64,000 nucleotides of DNA, taken from assembly GCF_001297125.1 (NCBI RefSeq), contig NZ_LHPC01000028.1:310001-374000 (forward strand), in the 5' to 3' direction. This document shows, piece after piece, positions 53,673-63,575 of this stretch. A program made the position numbers and the translations under genes. This DNA comes from Pseudomonas sp. RIT-PI-q. Lineage in GTDB: Bacteria > Pseudomonadota > Gammaproteobacteria > Pseudomonadales > Pseudomonadaceae. Under the pieces are notes generated by a model that had not been told where the DNA came from, made no database searches, and worked only from the letters and a program-made list of their open reading frames with translations. Position 1 is the first letter of the stretch, and the number at the start of each line of letters is the position of its first letter.

Positions 53673-54008
53673 ATCAGACTCCTTCTCGATATACAGGATT
53701 TGATACTAAGTACCAAGAAGCGAAAGAATGAACAGACCTCGACAAATAAACCTCAAATGACTTTGCCCATTCCCCTTTACCTTCTGTAGATCATGTCACT
53801 GACAGATCATCTATGCCACTGATTGCGCGTGGCGCGACCGTCCGCTCGGACCATAGATAATGGACATAGTGTTTTTAACATCTGTAGATTTATCTAATAA
53901 ACTCAGCGGGTTCAGAGGCTTTCCGGTGCACGGCGCCGGATGGAAACAGCCTGAGTTTCCGCGAAAGATGTTATTAATGGTCGGCTTTACATTCGGGATT
54001 CTTAGCGA
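53673..54008. other. Intergenic region between yjbE and rmlD
   Basis: A 336-bp region that must hold the yjb operon promoter (minus strand) and the end of the rml transcript. It contains the structured element at 53899-53958. I could not assign a convincing promoter, and no ops element is visible. Confidence 0.5.
53899..53958. other. 60-nt three-stem palindromic element
   Basis: The outer arms AAACTCAG / CTGAGTTT (8 bp, perfect) enclose AGGCT / AGCCT and TCCGG / CCGGA pairings, ending in a GCGCC-rich loop. It is 50 nt downstream of the rmlD stop. It could be a terminator of the rml operon without a U-run, or a regulatory RNA structure. Confidence 0.5.
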
Positions 54009-54905
54009 TCAAGCGCTTCGACGTTCCCCTAACTGCTGAAGAACTGCCTGGAGCTCTTGCACCCAACTTCTGGGTGACAAACCGTGTACGTCCGCCAGCT
54101 TCTCACAGTCCAGCACCGACCACGCAGGCCGCTTGGCTGGAGTTGGATAATCAGCGGTGGTGATTGCCTTTAGCTCCGGGGACTTTTCCAGCAGACCAAG
54201 GCTAACAGCCTGGGTGAATATCTCGTTGGCAAAGTCATGCCAGCTGCACGCAGGGACACCACTGTAGTGATATACCCCCCAGCCCAGACGACCTTCCTGC
54301 TGAAAAATTACAGCCAATGCCCACAGCGTATCGGCAATGCTACCTGCAGAGGTGGGCCCCCCGTGCTGGTCAGCGACGACAGATAAAGTGTCCCGATCAC
54401 TTCCAAGACGAAGCATGGTCTTGACGAAGTTGTTTCCGTGCGCACCAAACACCCAACTGGTGCGCAGCACCAAATGCCGAGAACATTGCGCCTGCAGTTG
54501 CTTCTCCCCAGCCAACTTGCTCAAACCGTATACACCGGTAGGACGGGTAACGTCATCGGGCGTGTATGGCTTATCGCCCTCCCCGCTAAACACGTAATCG
54601 GTGGAGATATGCAGGAGCGGAATGCCCAGGCTTTCCGCAGCAGTCGCGAGCAATCCCACCCCGTGCGAGTTAACAGCATAGGCACGGTCTGCATCAGACT
54701 CAGCCTTGTCCACCGCTGTATACGCCGCTGCGTTGATGACCAGTTCAGGCTTGATCGCATCAAACACAGCCTGGATCTGCTCAGCGTTGCCAATGTCCAG
54801 CTCTTGCGAACCATAACCGAACACTGAAAAACCCAAAGGCGCTCGCTGGAGCAGCTCGAATCCGACTTGGCCATGCGCACCGGTAACAAGAACACGCATA
54901 TTCAT
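54009..54905 (-). CDS. rmlD: dTDP-4-dehydrorhamnose reductase
   Basis: Last step of dTDP-L-rhamnose synthesis: NAD(P)H reduction of dTDP-4-keto-L-rhamnose. The 298-residue SDR protein shows the nucleotide-binding start MRVLVTGAHGQVGFELLQ, the catalytic region LLHISTDYVFSGEG and YGLSKLAGEKQL (Tyr and Lys), and the C-terminal RPAWSVLDCEKL. Its ATG overlaps the rmlC stop by 4 nt (ATGA); a second ATG two codons later is possible. It is last in the rmlBACD operon. Confidence 0.96.
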   Translation of the reverse strand: MNMRVLVTGAHGQVGFELLQRAPLGFSVFGYGSQELDIGNAEQIQAVFDAIKPELVINAAAYTAVDKAESDADRAYAVNSHGVGLLATAAESLGIPLLHISTDYVFSGEGDKPYTPDDVTRPTGVYGLSKLAGEKQLQAQCSRHLVLRTSWVFGAHGNNFVKTMLRLGSDRDTLSVVADQHGGPTSAGSIADTLWALAVIFQQEGRLGWGVYHYSGVPACSWHDFANEIFTQAVSLGLLEKSPELKAITTADYPTPAKRPAWSVLDCEKLADVHGLSPRSWVQELQAVLQQLGERRSA

Positions 54906-55441
54906 TGCCCGCCCAGTAGAGCTCGCAAGCTCGGGTTACGCAGGTCTTTTTCCGAAAGTTTGGGTGTTTCTACTGGCCATGGAATATTCACATCAGGGTC
55001 ATTCCAGATGAGACCGCCCTCTTCTTCCGGGTAGTACAAATCGGTGCATTTATACTGAAAATCCGCGATATCACTCAATACACAGAATCCATGGGCGTAA
55101 CCCGGTGGAATCCAGAGTTGAAGATGATTATCCGCCGTCAGCTCAACGCCTACGAACTCTCCGCAGGTTGGAGACGCAGGGTTAATATCAACCGCCACAT
55201 CGTAGACAGCACCTCGAGTCACCCGGACTAATTTGCCTTGGGGCCGATTCCGCTGAAAATGCAAACCGCGCAACACTCCATACTGAGACCGCGAGTGATT
55301 GTCCTGAACAAACGGCAATTCAATTCCGGCGTCTCGATAGCGCGGCTCCTGATAACACTCAACGAAAAAGCCGCGCTCATCGCCAAACACCTTAGGCTCA
55401 ATAATCAGAACGCCGGGCAGAGGGGTCTGGATGACATTCAT
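54902..55441 (-). CDS. rmlC: dTDP-4-dehydrorhamnose 3,5-epimerase
   Basis: Cupin-fold epimerase of 179 residues converting dTDP-4-keto-6-deoxyglucose to the L-rhamno configuration. Signatures are [38 protein letters not shown] (including the catalytic-His region), [20 protein letters not shown] and [10 protein letters not shown]. It overlaps both rmlA and rmlD by 4 nt. Confidence 0.97.
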   Translation of the reverse strand: MNVIQTPLPGVLIIEPKVFGDERGFFVECYQEPRYRDAGIELPFVQDNHSRSQYGVLRGLHFQRNRPQGKLVRVTRGAVYDVAVDINPASPTCGEFVGVELTADNHLQLWIPPGYAHGFCVLSDIADFQYKCTDLYYPEEEGGLIWNDPDVNIPWPVETPKLSEKDLRNPSLRALLGGQ

Positions 55442-56316
55442 TTCGAAGGCCTCGTTGACAGCAGACCCGCCAGGTATTGGCCGTAACCGGTTTTGTGCAG
55501 CGCAGTAGCCTGCTTATCCAGGTCTGCAGCACTTAACCATCCTTGGTTATAACCAACCTCTTCCAGACACGCGACTTTCAACCCCTGACGCGCCTCGATC
55601 GTCTGAACGAAATGCCCGGCTTCCATCAGCGAATCATGAGTCCCGGTGTCCAGCCAAGCAAACCCGCGCCCTAATACGCTAACGTGCAAATCGCCGCGCT
55701 GCAGATAAGTGTTGTTGATATCGGTAATTTCGAGCTCGCCGCGATGGGACGGTTTTACATTCTTCGCGATCTGCACCACATCGTTATCGTAGAAATAGAG
55801 GCCTGTCACTGCGTAATTGGATTTTGGCCGTTTGGGCTTTTCTTCAATAGAAATAGCCTTTCCGTGATCATCAAACTCCACTACCCCAAAACGCTCTGGG
55901 TCAGCAACATGATAGCCAAATACCGTCGCACCGGATTGGCGTTGCGCTGCCTCCAACAGATTGCCGCTAAAGCCATAGCCGTAGAAAATATTGTCGCCTA
56001 GTACCAACGCGACATTGCTATCACCGATGAATTTTTCCCCAATAATAAATGCCTGGGCTAAACCATCGGGTGTAGGTTGTTCAGCATAGCTGAGTTCGAT
56101 ACCGAAAGAAGAACCATCACCCAATAGCTTCTCGAAATTAGGCAGATCCTCCGGAGTGGAAATAATTAATATTTCCCGGATACCGGCAAGCATCAACACC
56201 GACAATGGGTAATAAATCATTGGTTTATCGTAGACGGGTAGCAACTGTTTGGATACACCACGCGTGATGGGGTGCAAACGGGTGCCAGACCCACCCGCAA
56301 GAATAATACCTTTCAT
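55438..56316 (-). CDS. rmlA: Glucose-1-phosphate thymidylyltransferase
   Basis: First step of dTDP-rhamnose synthesis: glucose-1-phosphate plus dTTP gives dTDP-glucose. The 292-residue protein begins [16 protein letters not shown], the nucleotidyltransferase signature, followed by [30 protein letters not shown] and [14 protein letters not shown]. The ATG at 56316 with a GGAG site is chosen over an in-frame TTG four codons upstream. It starts 30 nt after rmlB and overlaps rmlC by 4 nt. Confidence 0.97.
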   Translation of the reverse strand: MKGIILAGGSGTRLHPITRGVSKQLLPVYDKPMIYYPLSVLMLAGIREILIISTPEDLPNFEKLLGDGSSFGIELSYAEQPTPDGLAQAFIIGEKFIGDSNVALVLGDNIFYGYGFSGNLLEAAQRQSGATVFGYHVADPERFGVVEFDDHGKAISIEEKPKRPKSNYAVTGLYFYDNDVVQIAKNVKPSHRGELEITDINNTYLQRGDLHVSVLGRGFAWLDTGTHDSLMEAGHFVQTIEARQGLKVACLEEVGYNQGWLSAADLDKQATALHKTGYGQYLAGLLSTRPSK

Positions 56317-56346
56317 TGAAAGCTCCAAGAAATGAGAGAGATGTAC

Positions 56347-57444
56347 TTAGCCACTAACTACATCTAAAGATGCGCCCAGGCGATCAAGACGGTAATCTCC
56401 ACTTAGTACATGTTCCCACCAATGTCGATTGTCCAGATACCACATCACTGTCTTGCGGATACCGGTTTCGAAGCTTTCTTCGGGGACCCAACCAAGTTCA
56501 TTTTTAATTTTACTGGCGTCTATAGCGTAGCGACGGTCATGACCAGACCTGTCCTGTACAAACGTGATTAGCTCTCTGTAGGAGGAGATATTCATGCTCT
56601 CAGAAGTTGAACCCGGCGGAACCAGTTCATCTAACAGGTCACAAATAGTTTCGACTACTTCCAAATTACGTTTCTCATTATGCCCGCCTACATTATATGT
56701 TTCGCCGACACCCCCTCGGCGAAGCACTTCGACCAACGCCCGAGCGTGGTCTTCGACGTAAAGCCAGTCCCGTACCTGCGATCCATCGCCATAGATCGGT
56801 AGTGACTTGCCGTGCAAGGCATTTAAGATAACGTGAGGTATAAGCTTCTCAGGAAAATGAAATGGCCCGTAATTATTAGAACAGTTGGTGACGACCACGG
56901 GTAAACCATAGGTTCTGTGCCATGCACGCACCAAATGGTCAGACGCTGCTTTCGATGCAGAATAGGGAGAGCTTGGCGAATAAGGTGTCGATTCGGTAAA
57001 CAGATCGTCAGTCCCGACCAAATCTCCAAAAACCTCATCGGTAGATATATGATGAAAACGGAAACTCTCCTGACGTTCCACGTCAAGATTGCGCCAATAG
57101 TTCCTGGAAACCTCAAGTAGCGTGTAAGTGCCGACAATATTGGTTTGAATGAATGACGATGGTTCATCAATAGACCGGTCAACATGCGACTCAGCAGCGA
57201 GATGCATAACAGCATCGGGCTTGAACGTATTGAATACATTCTGAATCCCCGCTCTGTCACAGATATCGACTTTGAAGAACTGATAATTTGGCGAATGACT
57301 AACAGATGCAAGGGACTCTGTATTTCCTGCATATGTCAATTTATCAACATTCGCCACTACATTATTTTCGGATTGCAGCAAATGACGTACGACGGCGGAA
57401 CCGATGAATCCGGCACCACCAGTAACCAAGATACGTTGTTTCAT
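56347..57444 (-). CDS. rmlB: dTDP-glucose 4,6-dehydratase
   Basis: NAD-dependent SDR enzyme of 365 residues making dTDP-4-keto-6-deoxyglucose. It shows [31 protein letters not shown], the catalytic region [11 protein letters not shown] with Thr-Asp-Glu, [20 protein letters not shown], and [20 protein letters not shown]. It is first of the rmlBACD operon. A 67-bp gap separates it from ugd upstream; it contains a perfect 9-bp hairpin (57479-57501). Confidence 0.97.
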   Translation of the reverse strand: MKQRILVTGGAGFIGSAVVRHLLQSENNVVANVDKLTYAGNTESLASVSHSPNYQFFKVDICDRAGIQNVFNTFKPDAVMHLAAESHVDRSIDEPSSFIQTNIVGTYTLLEVSRNYWRNLDVERQESFRFHHISTDEVFGDLVGTDDLFTESTPYSPSSPYSASKAASDHLVRAWHRTYGLPVVVTNCSNNYGPFHFPEKLIPHVILNALHGKSLPIYGDGSQVRDWLYVEDHARALVEVLRRGGVGETYNVGGHNEKRNLEVVETICDLLDELVPPGSTSESMNISSYRELITFVQDRSGHDRRYAIDASKIKNELGWVPEESFETGIRKTVMWYLDNRHWWEHVLSGDYRLDRLGASLDVVSG

Positions 57445-57478
57445 GGATTCTCATCCCGATAAACTTTTGACGGTACAA

Positions 57479-57501
57479 TTGCAAGTCATTGCGACTTGCA
57501 A
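57479..57501. repeat. Small perfect hairpin between ugd and rmlB
   Basis: TTGCAAGTC-ATTGC-GACTTGCAA is a 9-bp perfect stem with a 5-nt loop in the 67-bp gap. No T-run follows on the minus strand, so it is more likely a processing or regulatory structure than a terminator. Confidence 0.6.
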
Positions 57502-57511
57502 GCGGCTCAGA

Positions 57512-58855
57512 CTATAGGACTGGCCGCACAGAAAGGCCCCGACCAATACCGTAGTAATGGAAACCTTGCTTAGCAACCCTGGCCGGATCGAAAATGTTTC
57601 GACCATCAAAAATCACGGGATCTTTCAGCGATTTCTTAATGACGTCAAAGTCTGGTGCTTTAAAGTCTTGCCACTCAGTGACGATGATCAAGCCATCTGC
57701 CCCCTGCAATGCCGCTTCTTTTGTTCCCATCAAGCGCAGGTTAGGATGTGCAGGATAAAGCTTCTGTGCTTCCTCCATTGCTTTCGGATCATAGGCTTGC
57801 ACATTCGCGCCGGCCTCCCAAAGCAAACTCATGAGTTCCAGACTGGATGCCTCACGCATGTCATCGGTATTGGGTTTGAACGCGAGTCCCCAAAGAGCGA
57901 AGGTCTTTCCTCGCAAATTGTTTTCATAATGAAACTTGACCTGCTCAAACAACCGTCTTTTCTGATTTTTGTTAACCGTCTCGACCGCATTCAAAATATG
58001 AGGAACAAAATTCATTTGTTGTGCGGTATGTTCCAATGCTTTGACATCTTTGGGGAAACATGAGCCGCCATAACCGCAACCAGGATAAATGAACTGGTAG
58101 CCGATCCTCTGGTCCGCGCCAATCCCCTTACGAACCGACTCCACATCTGCGCCTAACATTTCGGCCAGGCAGGCAATTTCGTTCATAAAAGAAATTTTGG
58201 TGGCCAAGAGGCAATTGGCGGTGTACTTGGTGAGTTCTGCGCTTCGAACGTCCATGACGATGATTTTTTCATGGTTTCGGCTGAAGGGTTCATAGAGCTC
58301 GCGCATCAACGCAATAACATACTCACTGTCTGTGCCTATAATTATCCTGTCTGGCTTTTGACAGTCACTGACTGCAGAACCTTCTTTTAGAAACTCCGGG
58401 TTTGAAACCACATGAAAGTCAAAGGCGCATTCTTTAGCACTTAATACTTCGGAAATTCGTTGCTTGACTTTGTCCGCGGTCCCGACTGGAACCGTGGACT
58501 TATTGATAACGACTTTCTTATCATGCATATGGCTAGCAATTGTCTCCGCCACTGCCAAGACATACTGGAGATCAGCGCTGCCATCTTCTCCAGGTGGCGT
58601 GCCTACTGCAATGAATTGTATTTCCGCAAAATCAACACCTTCTGCGGCATTGGTTGTAAAGATCAATCGGCCTGCTTCGTAGTTCTTTTTTACCAGAGCC
58701 GAAAGCCCTGGTTCATAAATAGGAATAATACCTTCGATAAGTTTAGATACCTTGTTTTCGTCCTTGTCGACGCAACAAACCGTGTGACCCGCATCAGCGA
58801 GGACAGTGGCTTGTACCAACCCGACATAGCCAGTACCAAAAACTGTTAACTTCAT
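57512..58855 (-). CDS. ugd: UDP-glucose 6-dehydrogenase
   Basis: Oxidises UDP-glucose to UDP-glucuronate with two NAD, supplying the acidic sugar. The 447-residue protein has the Rossmann start MKLTVFGTGYVGLVQATVLA, NKSTVPVGTADKV, SNPEFLKEGSAV, the catalytic cysteine in GCGYGGSCFPKDVKAL (about residue 260), and LWGLAFKPNTDDMREASS. Its start overlaps the upstream glycosyltransferase stop by 4 nt. The product may also feed the epimerase at the right edge of the window. Confidence 0.96.
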   Translation of the reverse strand: MKLTVFGTGYVGLVQATVLADAGHTVCCVDKDENKVSKLIEGIIPIYEPGLSALVKKNYEAGRLIFTTNAAEGVDFAEIQFIAVGTPPGEDGSADLQYVLAVAETIASHMHDKKVVINKSTVPVGTADKVKQRISEVLSAKECAFDFHVVSNPEFLKEGSAVSDCQKPDRIIIGTDSEYVIALMRELYEPFSRNHEKIIVMDVRSAELTKYTANCLLATKISFMNEIACLAEMLGADVESVRKGIGADQRIGYQFIYPGCGYGGSCFPKDVKALEHTAQQMNFVPHILNAVETVNKNQKRRLFEQVKFHYENNLRGKTFALWGLAFKPNTDDMREASSLELMSLLWEAGANVQAYDPKAMEEAQKLYPAHPNLRLMGTKEAALQGADGLIIVTEWQDFKAPDFDVIKKSLKDPVIFDGRNIFDPARVAKQGFHYYGIGRGLSVRPVL

Positions 58856-59670
58856 GGATTAGTCCTTTTAGAAGTAGATAGATTTTTAATGTAATAAATT
58901 GTCATATCAAGAATATGGCTTCTGAACGCTCTGGATCTGAATATAGCTTTCAGCCCACCAGCACTGGCGCGGATCCCATCCGATAGAGCATGTGAATTGC
59001 AGTTTATGGCAGTGCTATATCCAATCTTTTTTGCACGATGGGAAAATTCCGGTTCGCACATAAAGAGGAAAAAATCTTCACAAACGCCGTTTAGCTCCCG
59101 CCATACGTCGCCTTTCACTACCCAGAACGAACTTTGCACCCAGTCAACGATATGCACACCGGAGGTTTGACTATTGACTGCAGTGCATTCGTAACTTTCA
59201 CGCTCAGCACTAAAAAACTTAGACACCATTAATGGCGCGCGCCGAGCCACCTGGCTTTTTATACTTGGAAAGGTTCTGGCCACGAGTTCAACATTGCCGC
59301 GATCATCTAGCTGCTTAATACCAACAATGCCGATATCCTGTGTGCCCTGGAGTATTTCAATCGACTCTTTTATACAATCTGCCGAAGAAAGTATTAGGTC
59401 TGGATTGAGCAAAACCATGAAATCTGCAGAAAAATCTATCGATAGATTCGTCGCCTTGGTATAGCCTCGATTAAACGAAGACCTGACCAAACTGATATTT
59501 TCTTTATGCTTGATATATTCGTTTAGCTTTATGAAATTATCATCATCAACGCTATTATCAAACACAGTCACCGAACAACAATCAAATAAGCTTTGCTGTT
59601 CCAGTGCTTGTAGACTCTCGATTAACCTCGGTGCCTTGAAAAAATCCACGATAGATATATGAATTTTCAT
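58852..59670 (-). CDS. Family 2 glycosyltransferase
   Basis: A cytoplasmic GT-A fold glycosyltransferase of 272 residues adding one sugar to the lipid-linked repeat unit. It shows IHISIVDFFKAPRLIESLQA, the acceptor-loop NRGYTKATNLSI, MVLLNPDLIL (the DxD equivalent) and the rhamnosyltransferase-like segment VDWVQSSFWVVKGDVWRELN with EDFFLFMCEPEFSHRAKKIG. A rhamnosyltransferase would suit the dTDP-rhamnose genes nearby, but the donor is not proved. It overlaps both neighbours by 4 nt and is AT-rich. Confidence 0.88.
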   Translation of the reverse strand: MKIHISIVDFFKAPRLIESLQALEQQSLFDCCSVTVFDNSVDDDNFIKLNEYIKHKENISLVRSSFNRGYTKATNLSIDFSADFMVLLNPDLILSSADCIKESIEILQGTQDIGIVGIKQLDDRGNVELVARTFPSIKSQVARRAPLMVSKFFSAERESYECTAVNSQTSGVHIVDWVQSSFWVVKGDVWRELNGVCEDFFLFMCEPEFSHRAKKIGYSTAINCNSHALSDGIRASAGGLKAIFRSRAFRSHILDMTIYYIKNLSTSKRTNP

Positions 59671-60794
59671 ATTCGGACCGCCTCACCTGAAAGCAAAGTT
59701 CTGTATTCAATTGCCAGCATATCCGTCACATCCTCCCAGCTATTGGTAAAGGAGTTCCTTAGCTGGGGCTGATAATCTTCCTTCATTGCATTTTCAATGC
59801 AGTTTAAAATATCTGCCTCACTGCAATCTGGTTCAAGCCTTAGCGGTGGCGAAGAGAAGTAATCAAACAATGCCGACGCTGCAGAAACGATAGGTTTGCA
59901 TCCTAGTGATGTGGCTTCCAAATCAACCTGAGAGACCACCTCAAACCAGGAGTTTGAAAGATTGATCTTGGAACGTTTATAGTGATGTGACAGCTGATCT
60001 TGATTCAGCTCACCAAGGTATTGGAGATTGGAACTGGCCTGAACAATATCCTTAAACTCAGCACAGTATTTTTTGTGATTAGAGTTTTCTTTCCCGGCAA
60101 ACACAACTTTATAACGGGTATCTCTCAGGGCCTGCGCAATTTTTAGTATGTTTTTTCTTGGTTCAATACGCCCCACCACCATGACATCTATGTCTCGAGA
60201 TATTTGTTCCGCTGCTCCGCCCCTGCTAAACGTTAGCGCATTAGGGAGCACTTTCACTTTAGATGATGGTAGTTTTGCAGGCACGTCGAACCTGATATGT
60301 TCCAACTCGCTTTCAGACAATGGAAAAATTCTTGACGCCCTTTCAACTAATGCTCTGTTAATACTTAATGGGGACTTATTGTAAGACAGCACGTTGCGCA
60401 TAGTTCTAAACTTAATTAACTCCTTAGCGAACGAAGAAAGCATTAAGTAGGCGTCGTAATTGAGAAACTTCCCAAAAAAACCACCTTTGAAATATTTCAC
60501 CATGTACTTCTTTTCATGGTGAATCGGTGAGAAACAAAGAGGAATATTTTTCTCTGCAGCCCACGTCATGTATCTGTAATTTTCGTAAGGTGTCTGCATA
60601 TTAAAAAGATGCATTATGTCAGGAAGCGTTTCCTTCACCTTTAACTCTGTTGGATCGGTTACTACCGTTACAAGGAAGCCTTTTGCTTCTAGATAATGCT
60701 TATATTTATATACTTTCCCAGAGTCCCCACCCGGCTTGTCCGGAGCGTCTCGTCTCAGACAGAAGAGAATTTCGGTCTTTTTTTCTAAACTCAT
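59667..60794 (-). CDS. Family 4 glycosyltransferase
   Basis: A GT-B fold glycosyltransferase of 375 residues. The N-terminal acceptor domain includes APDKPGGDSGKVYKYKHYLE; the C-terminal donor domain has DVMVVGRIEPRKNILKIAQA, KYCAEFKDIVQASSNLQYLG, SKINLSNSWFEVVSQVDLEA (E-x7-E-like region with S/E) and SLGCKPIVSAASALF. Donor and linkage cannot be predicted. Its start and stop overlap the neighbours by 4 nt. The gene is markedly AT-rich compared with the left of the window. Confidence 0.86.
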   Translation of the reverse strand: MSLEKKTEILFCLRRDAPDKPGGDSGKVYKYKHYLEAKGFLVTVVTDPTELKVKETLPDIMHLFNMQTPYENYRYMTWAAEKNIPLCFSPIHHEKKYMVKYFKGGFFGKFLNYDAYLMLSSFAKELIKFRTMRNVLSYNKSPLSINRALVERASRIFPLSESELEHIRFDVPAKLPSSKVKVLPNALTFSRGGAAEQISRDIDVMVVGRIEPRKNILKIAQALRDTRYKVVFAGKENSNHKKYCAEFKDIVQASSNLQYLGELNQDQLSHHYKRSKINLSNSWFEVVSQVDLEATSLGCKPIVSAASALFDYFSSPPLRLEPDCSEADILNCIENAMKEDYQPQLRNSFTNSWEDVTDMLAIEYRTLLSGEAVRI

Positions 60795-62044
60795 CTGACG
60801 TACCTCATACCTGAAGTCCTTGTTAAAAGCACGATCTTTGCAGAGGCCATGTAAAATATAAAAAACGAGAAAAACAGAGGCACCAATGTGTTCAACAAAT
60901 CACCCCTAATAATGTTCGTCCCCCTGAACAAAAAAATCAGTCCAAGGACAGAGTAAATACCACCAACTCTGAATAATTTTTCAATGATCTGACTCAAACA
61001 AAACATCAGCACTCCGGCACTAACGACTCCGAACCAGCGGAAATTTATATAGGCCTCGCCAATCAATGAAGCTGTAATCTCGGCACCGCTGTCGACCAAG
61101 CGCTCATAAAAAAACTCTTGGGTGAAATATCGATTTCCCGATATAGGTTTTTCACTCCATATAGATCGAGGAATCAGGAAGGTAAAGGCCGCTAAATAGG
61201 TTTGAGCGGGACCAATGCCTTGTTGCATTATCAAAGCACTAGAGTCGAAGGTTACAAAATCCGGAGATACGAAAACGTTGAGCTCTTCTTGCTCCCCCCT
61301 GGTGTAGTCTCGATAGAGCGTAGAAAGACTAAATAAAACGAAACATGCCAATACCAGTTTCACAATTGTCTTTTTGCTTAATTTTTTTTGCTTGTTGCGC
61401 TGCGCATTCCGTATTACCAAATAAAATATACACGGAAGAATACAATTCAGGACCAGCGTAGATCGACTGCCTGAAATGAGACTTGCACAGAATGTCACTA
61501 CCAACACGAAGACAAAAAACAGCCTGAGGAAAATTGACTTTGTACATGTTGCGCCGACAAACGATAGTACCGATAGCGCCGGAGCAGTGTATAACGCAAT
61601 ACCCGCGAGCAAATTATCTTCAAAAAAACTTTGCCTATTACTCAGCAACAGTGAAAGTGAATATTTTTGCATACTGATAAAGACTACAACTGCCAAAAAT
61701 ACCGTATAGAAAAAACACACGGCAATGAGTTTCTTCGTTATCTTTATGTCATAGCTAACGCGCAGTATCTCGGTGCGTTTGCTAAAAAACACTGTCAATA
61801 AGCTATACACGATAAGCGTCAGAAGACAGAAAATTGCGACACCGGCATTTGACTCTGAATCCGCAGGTATTTGCGGATAAGTCGCAGAGAAAAACAAATA
61901 CTCATAATCGTTTGTAAAATACCCATCAACCAAATAGGACAGGATCAGAAAAACCGAAAACCACAAATAGGTTTTAGACTTCCTTGTACTGTATGTTATA
62001 TAAACTATAACAAACGATATAACAGTCAGCACTACGAACATCAT
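60791..62044 (-). CDS. Wzy-type oligosaccharide repeat-unit polymerase
   Basis: An inner-membrane protein of 417 residues with about 11-12 hydrophobic helices and a long hydrophilic loop before the last third (TLYRDYTRGEQEELNVFVSP to FFYERLVDSGAEITASLIGE). The segment TFLIPRSIWSEKPISGNRYF with GEAYINFRWFGVV is typical of O-antigen/EPS polymerases. It would join lipid-linked repeat units in the periplasm. As usual for Wzy, sequence similarity is weak, and the call rests on topology and locus context. Confidence 0.82.
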   Translation of the reverse strand: MMFVVLTVISFVIVYITYSTRKSKTYLWFSVFLILSYLVDGYFTNDYEYLFFSATYPQIPADSESNAGVAIFCLLTLIVYSLLTVFFSKRTEILRVSYDIKITKKLIAVCFFYTVFLAVVVFISMQKYSLSLLLSNRQSFFEDNLLAGIALYTAPALSVLSFVGATCTKSIFLRLFFVFVLVVTFCASLISGSRSTLVLNCILPCIFYLVIRNAQRNKQKKLSKKTIVKLVLACFVLFSLSTLYRDYTRGEQEELNVFVSPDFVTFDSSALIMQQGIGPAQTYLAAFTFLIPRSIWSEKPISGNRYFTQEFFYERLVDSGAEITASLIGEAYINFRWFGVVSAGVLMFCLSQIIEKLFRVGGIYSVLGLIFLFRGTNIIRGDLLNTLVPLFFSFFIFYMASAKIVLLTRTSGMRYVR

Positions 62045-63162
62045 TACTTAACACCTGTCATGCAGTAAATACTCACAACATACAAACATGACAAAGTAGT
62101 CAAGTTGTAGACCAGGAAAGCATTGAGCGGTGATATCCCTAACCATTGCCTCAGCACAAACATGACCAATATTAGCGAACCAGCGCCTATCACATAAACA
62201 ATATTAGATTTAGATTTTAAATGTAAAAAGGCTGAAAATACGGGACATACAACCGCGATTAAAGTACACGCGACGATTTTCACATAAGCTGACATTACTG
62301 GTAGCGCGATCAAGAAGGTCAGCAACAGCACGGCATAAGCTACGGAGAATGTTTTCCTATTGAAAAGAAGTGGCGCACCTCCCCGATCATTGATTTTAGT
62401 GTAAACGTAGTTAGTCACTACAAAGCCCGCTCCGGCAACCACCACACTAAACGCAATAAGCAAATTATGTATGTTCGTAAAATCTTCTGTTCCTGAATAC
62501 AGATCTCGCACGATATTAATATCGTTTCTATATATTAAAGACAGTCCAATTCCCGTCAATATGGTTATCAAACCGAAATACATTTTTTTAGGGGACGCAG
62601 ACGGAAATGCGATACGCTCTTTCGAACTGCTAGCGATTGACAGCAAGCCAGTCGTTACGACAACCGTAGCGATGAGTGCCGTAACGGATAGAGCTCGACT
62701 CAAAATCAAAACCAGGATACAGGCGCCTATCGTTATATAGCGGATCGACGTGAGCGCCTGAAACCTCCATTTATCTTGGCTTGTTAAGTTGTAAGCCACC
62801 TTAAATGAGAGAAAATACCCACATATCGCGCCAATGCCGGTCAGAACAAAATTCTCTAGCATGGTGTCAATACGCAGTTGACTCACTACAATTAACGACA
62901 ACAGACATGCAATCAATGCAAACGCAGGGCTCGGCGTCTTGGAAATATACACCTGGACTCCAACTGCTTGGCCAACTTGCACCCCAGTGAGCAGGAAGGT
63001 GACCAATACGACGCCTTGTTCGGTAACATGCTGACTGCCAGTTAACTTCCCGGCAAGATAGATAACCAAGTAAACTGAAACCAGATTAAACGCCGAACAT
63101 GCGAGAAATACCGATCGTCTAACCGCGGTATTTTGTTTGGGGTGGTAGGCTTTTATCCACAA
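62044..63162 (-). CDS. Probable Wzx-type flippase (polytopic membrane protein)
   Basis: A 372-residue membrane protein with about 10-12 helices and very few long loops, placed between the acetyltransferase and Wzy genes where a repeat-unit flippase is expected. It is shorter than the usual 12-14-helix Wzx, so another membrane role is possible. Translation seems to start at a TTG (63162) preceded by TAGGAG at 9-nt spacing; this makes it overlap the acetyltransferase gene by 44 nt. Its last base is shared with the Wzy start. Confidence 0.68.
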   Translation of the reverse strand: MWIKAYHPKQNTAVRRSVFLACSAFNLVSVYLVIYLAGKLTGSQHVTEQGVVLVTFLLTGVQVGQAVGVQVYISKTPSPAFALIACLLSLIVVSQLRIDTMLENFVLTGIGAICGYFLSFKVAYNLTSQDKWRFQALTSIRYITIGACILVLILSRALSVTALIATVVVTTGLLSIASSSKERIAFPSASPKKMYFGLITILTGIGLSLIYRNDINIVRDLYSGTEDFTNIHNLLIAFSVVVAGAGFVVTNYVYTKINDRGGAPLLFNRKTFSVAYAVLLLTFLIALPVMSAYVKIVACTLIAVVCPVFSAFLHLKSKSNIVYVIGAGSLILVMFVLRQWLGISPLNAFLVYNLTTLSCLYVVSIYCMTGVK

Positions 63163-63574
63163 AACTATTTGCTCCTATCACTGCATTCGCACCGATTGTG
63201 ATATCTCCAACCACGACAGAATTTGGAAATATCGTCACGCCGTCCTGGAGGGTGGGATACCCTCTCTTGTTTCCTATAGTGCAGCCTTGATAAATCGTTA
63301 AATTTCTTCCTATAACGCTTCCAGAACCAATCACTATTGAAACAGGATGCGGTAGATACAATCCCTCTTCAATTTCCGCACCATAGCCGACATCGATTGA
63401 ATGTTTGGCAATAAGAACGTTCCTACTCAAAATATGTATAAGTTTGTTTCTTGACGTCGCTAACCTGATGAGTATCGACGCGTGCACGCTTGGATTTAAA
63501 ATAGACTTAAGCAAAGACTTTACGTTTACGACTCCGTAAACGGCTCTGATATCACTCTTTATCAGCGCGAACAT
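63119..63574 (-). CDS. Hexapeptide-repeat acetyltransferase (serine acetyltransferase-like)
   Basis: A 151-residue left-handed beta-helix protein. The hexapeptide repeats run from about residue 58 to the end (IDVGYGAEIEEGLYLPHPVS, IVIGSGSVIGRNLTIYQGCT, ITIGANAVIGANSFVDKSLP), with the catalytic-His region in LPHPVSIVIG. It lacks the long N-terminal domain of true CysE, and its locus suggests O-acetylation of a sugar in the repeat unit rather than cysteine synthesis. It begins 1 nt after the epimerase stop. Confidence 0.82.
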   Translation of the reverse strand: MFALIKSDIRAVYGVVNVKSLLKSILNPSVHASILIRLATSRNKLIHILSRNVLIAKHSIDVGYGAEIEEGLYLPHPVSIVIGSGSVIGRNLTIYQGCTIGNKRGYPTLQDGVTIFPNSVVVGDITIGANAVIGANSFVDKSLPPQTKYRG

Positions 63575-63575
63575 C

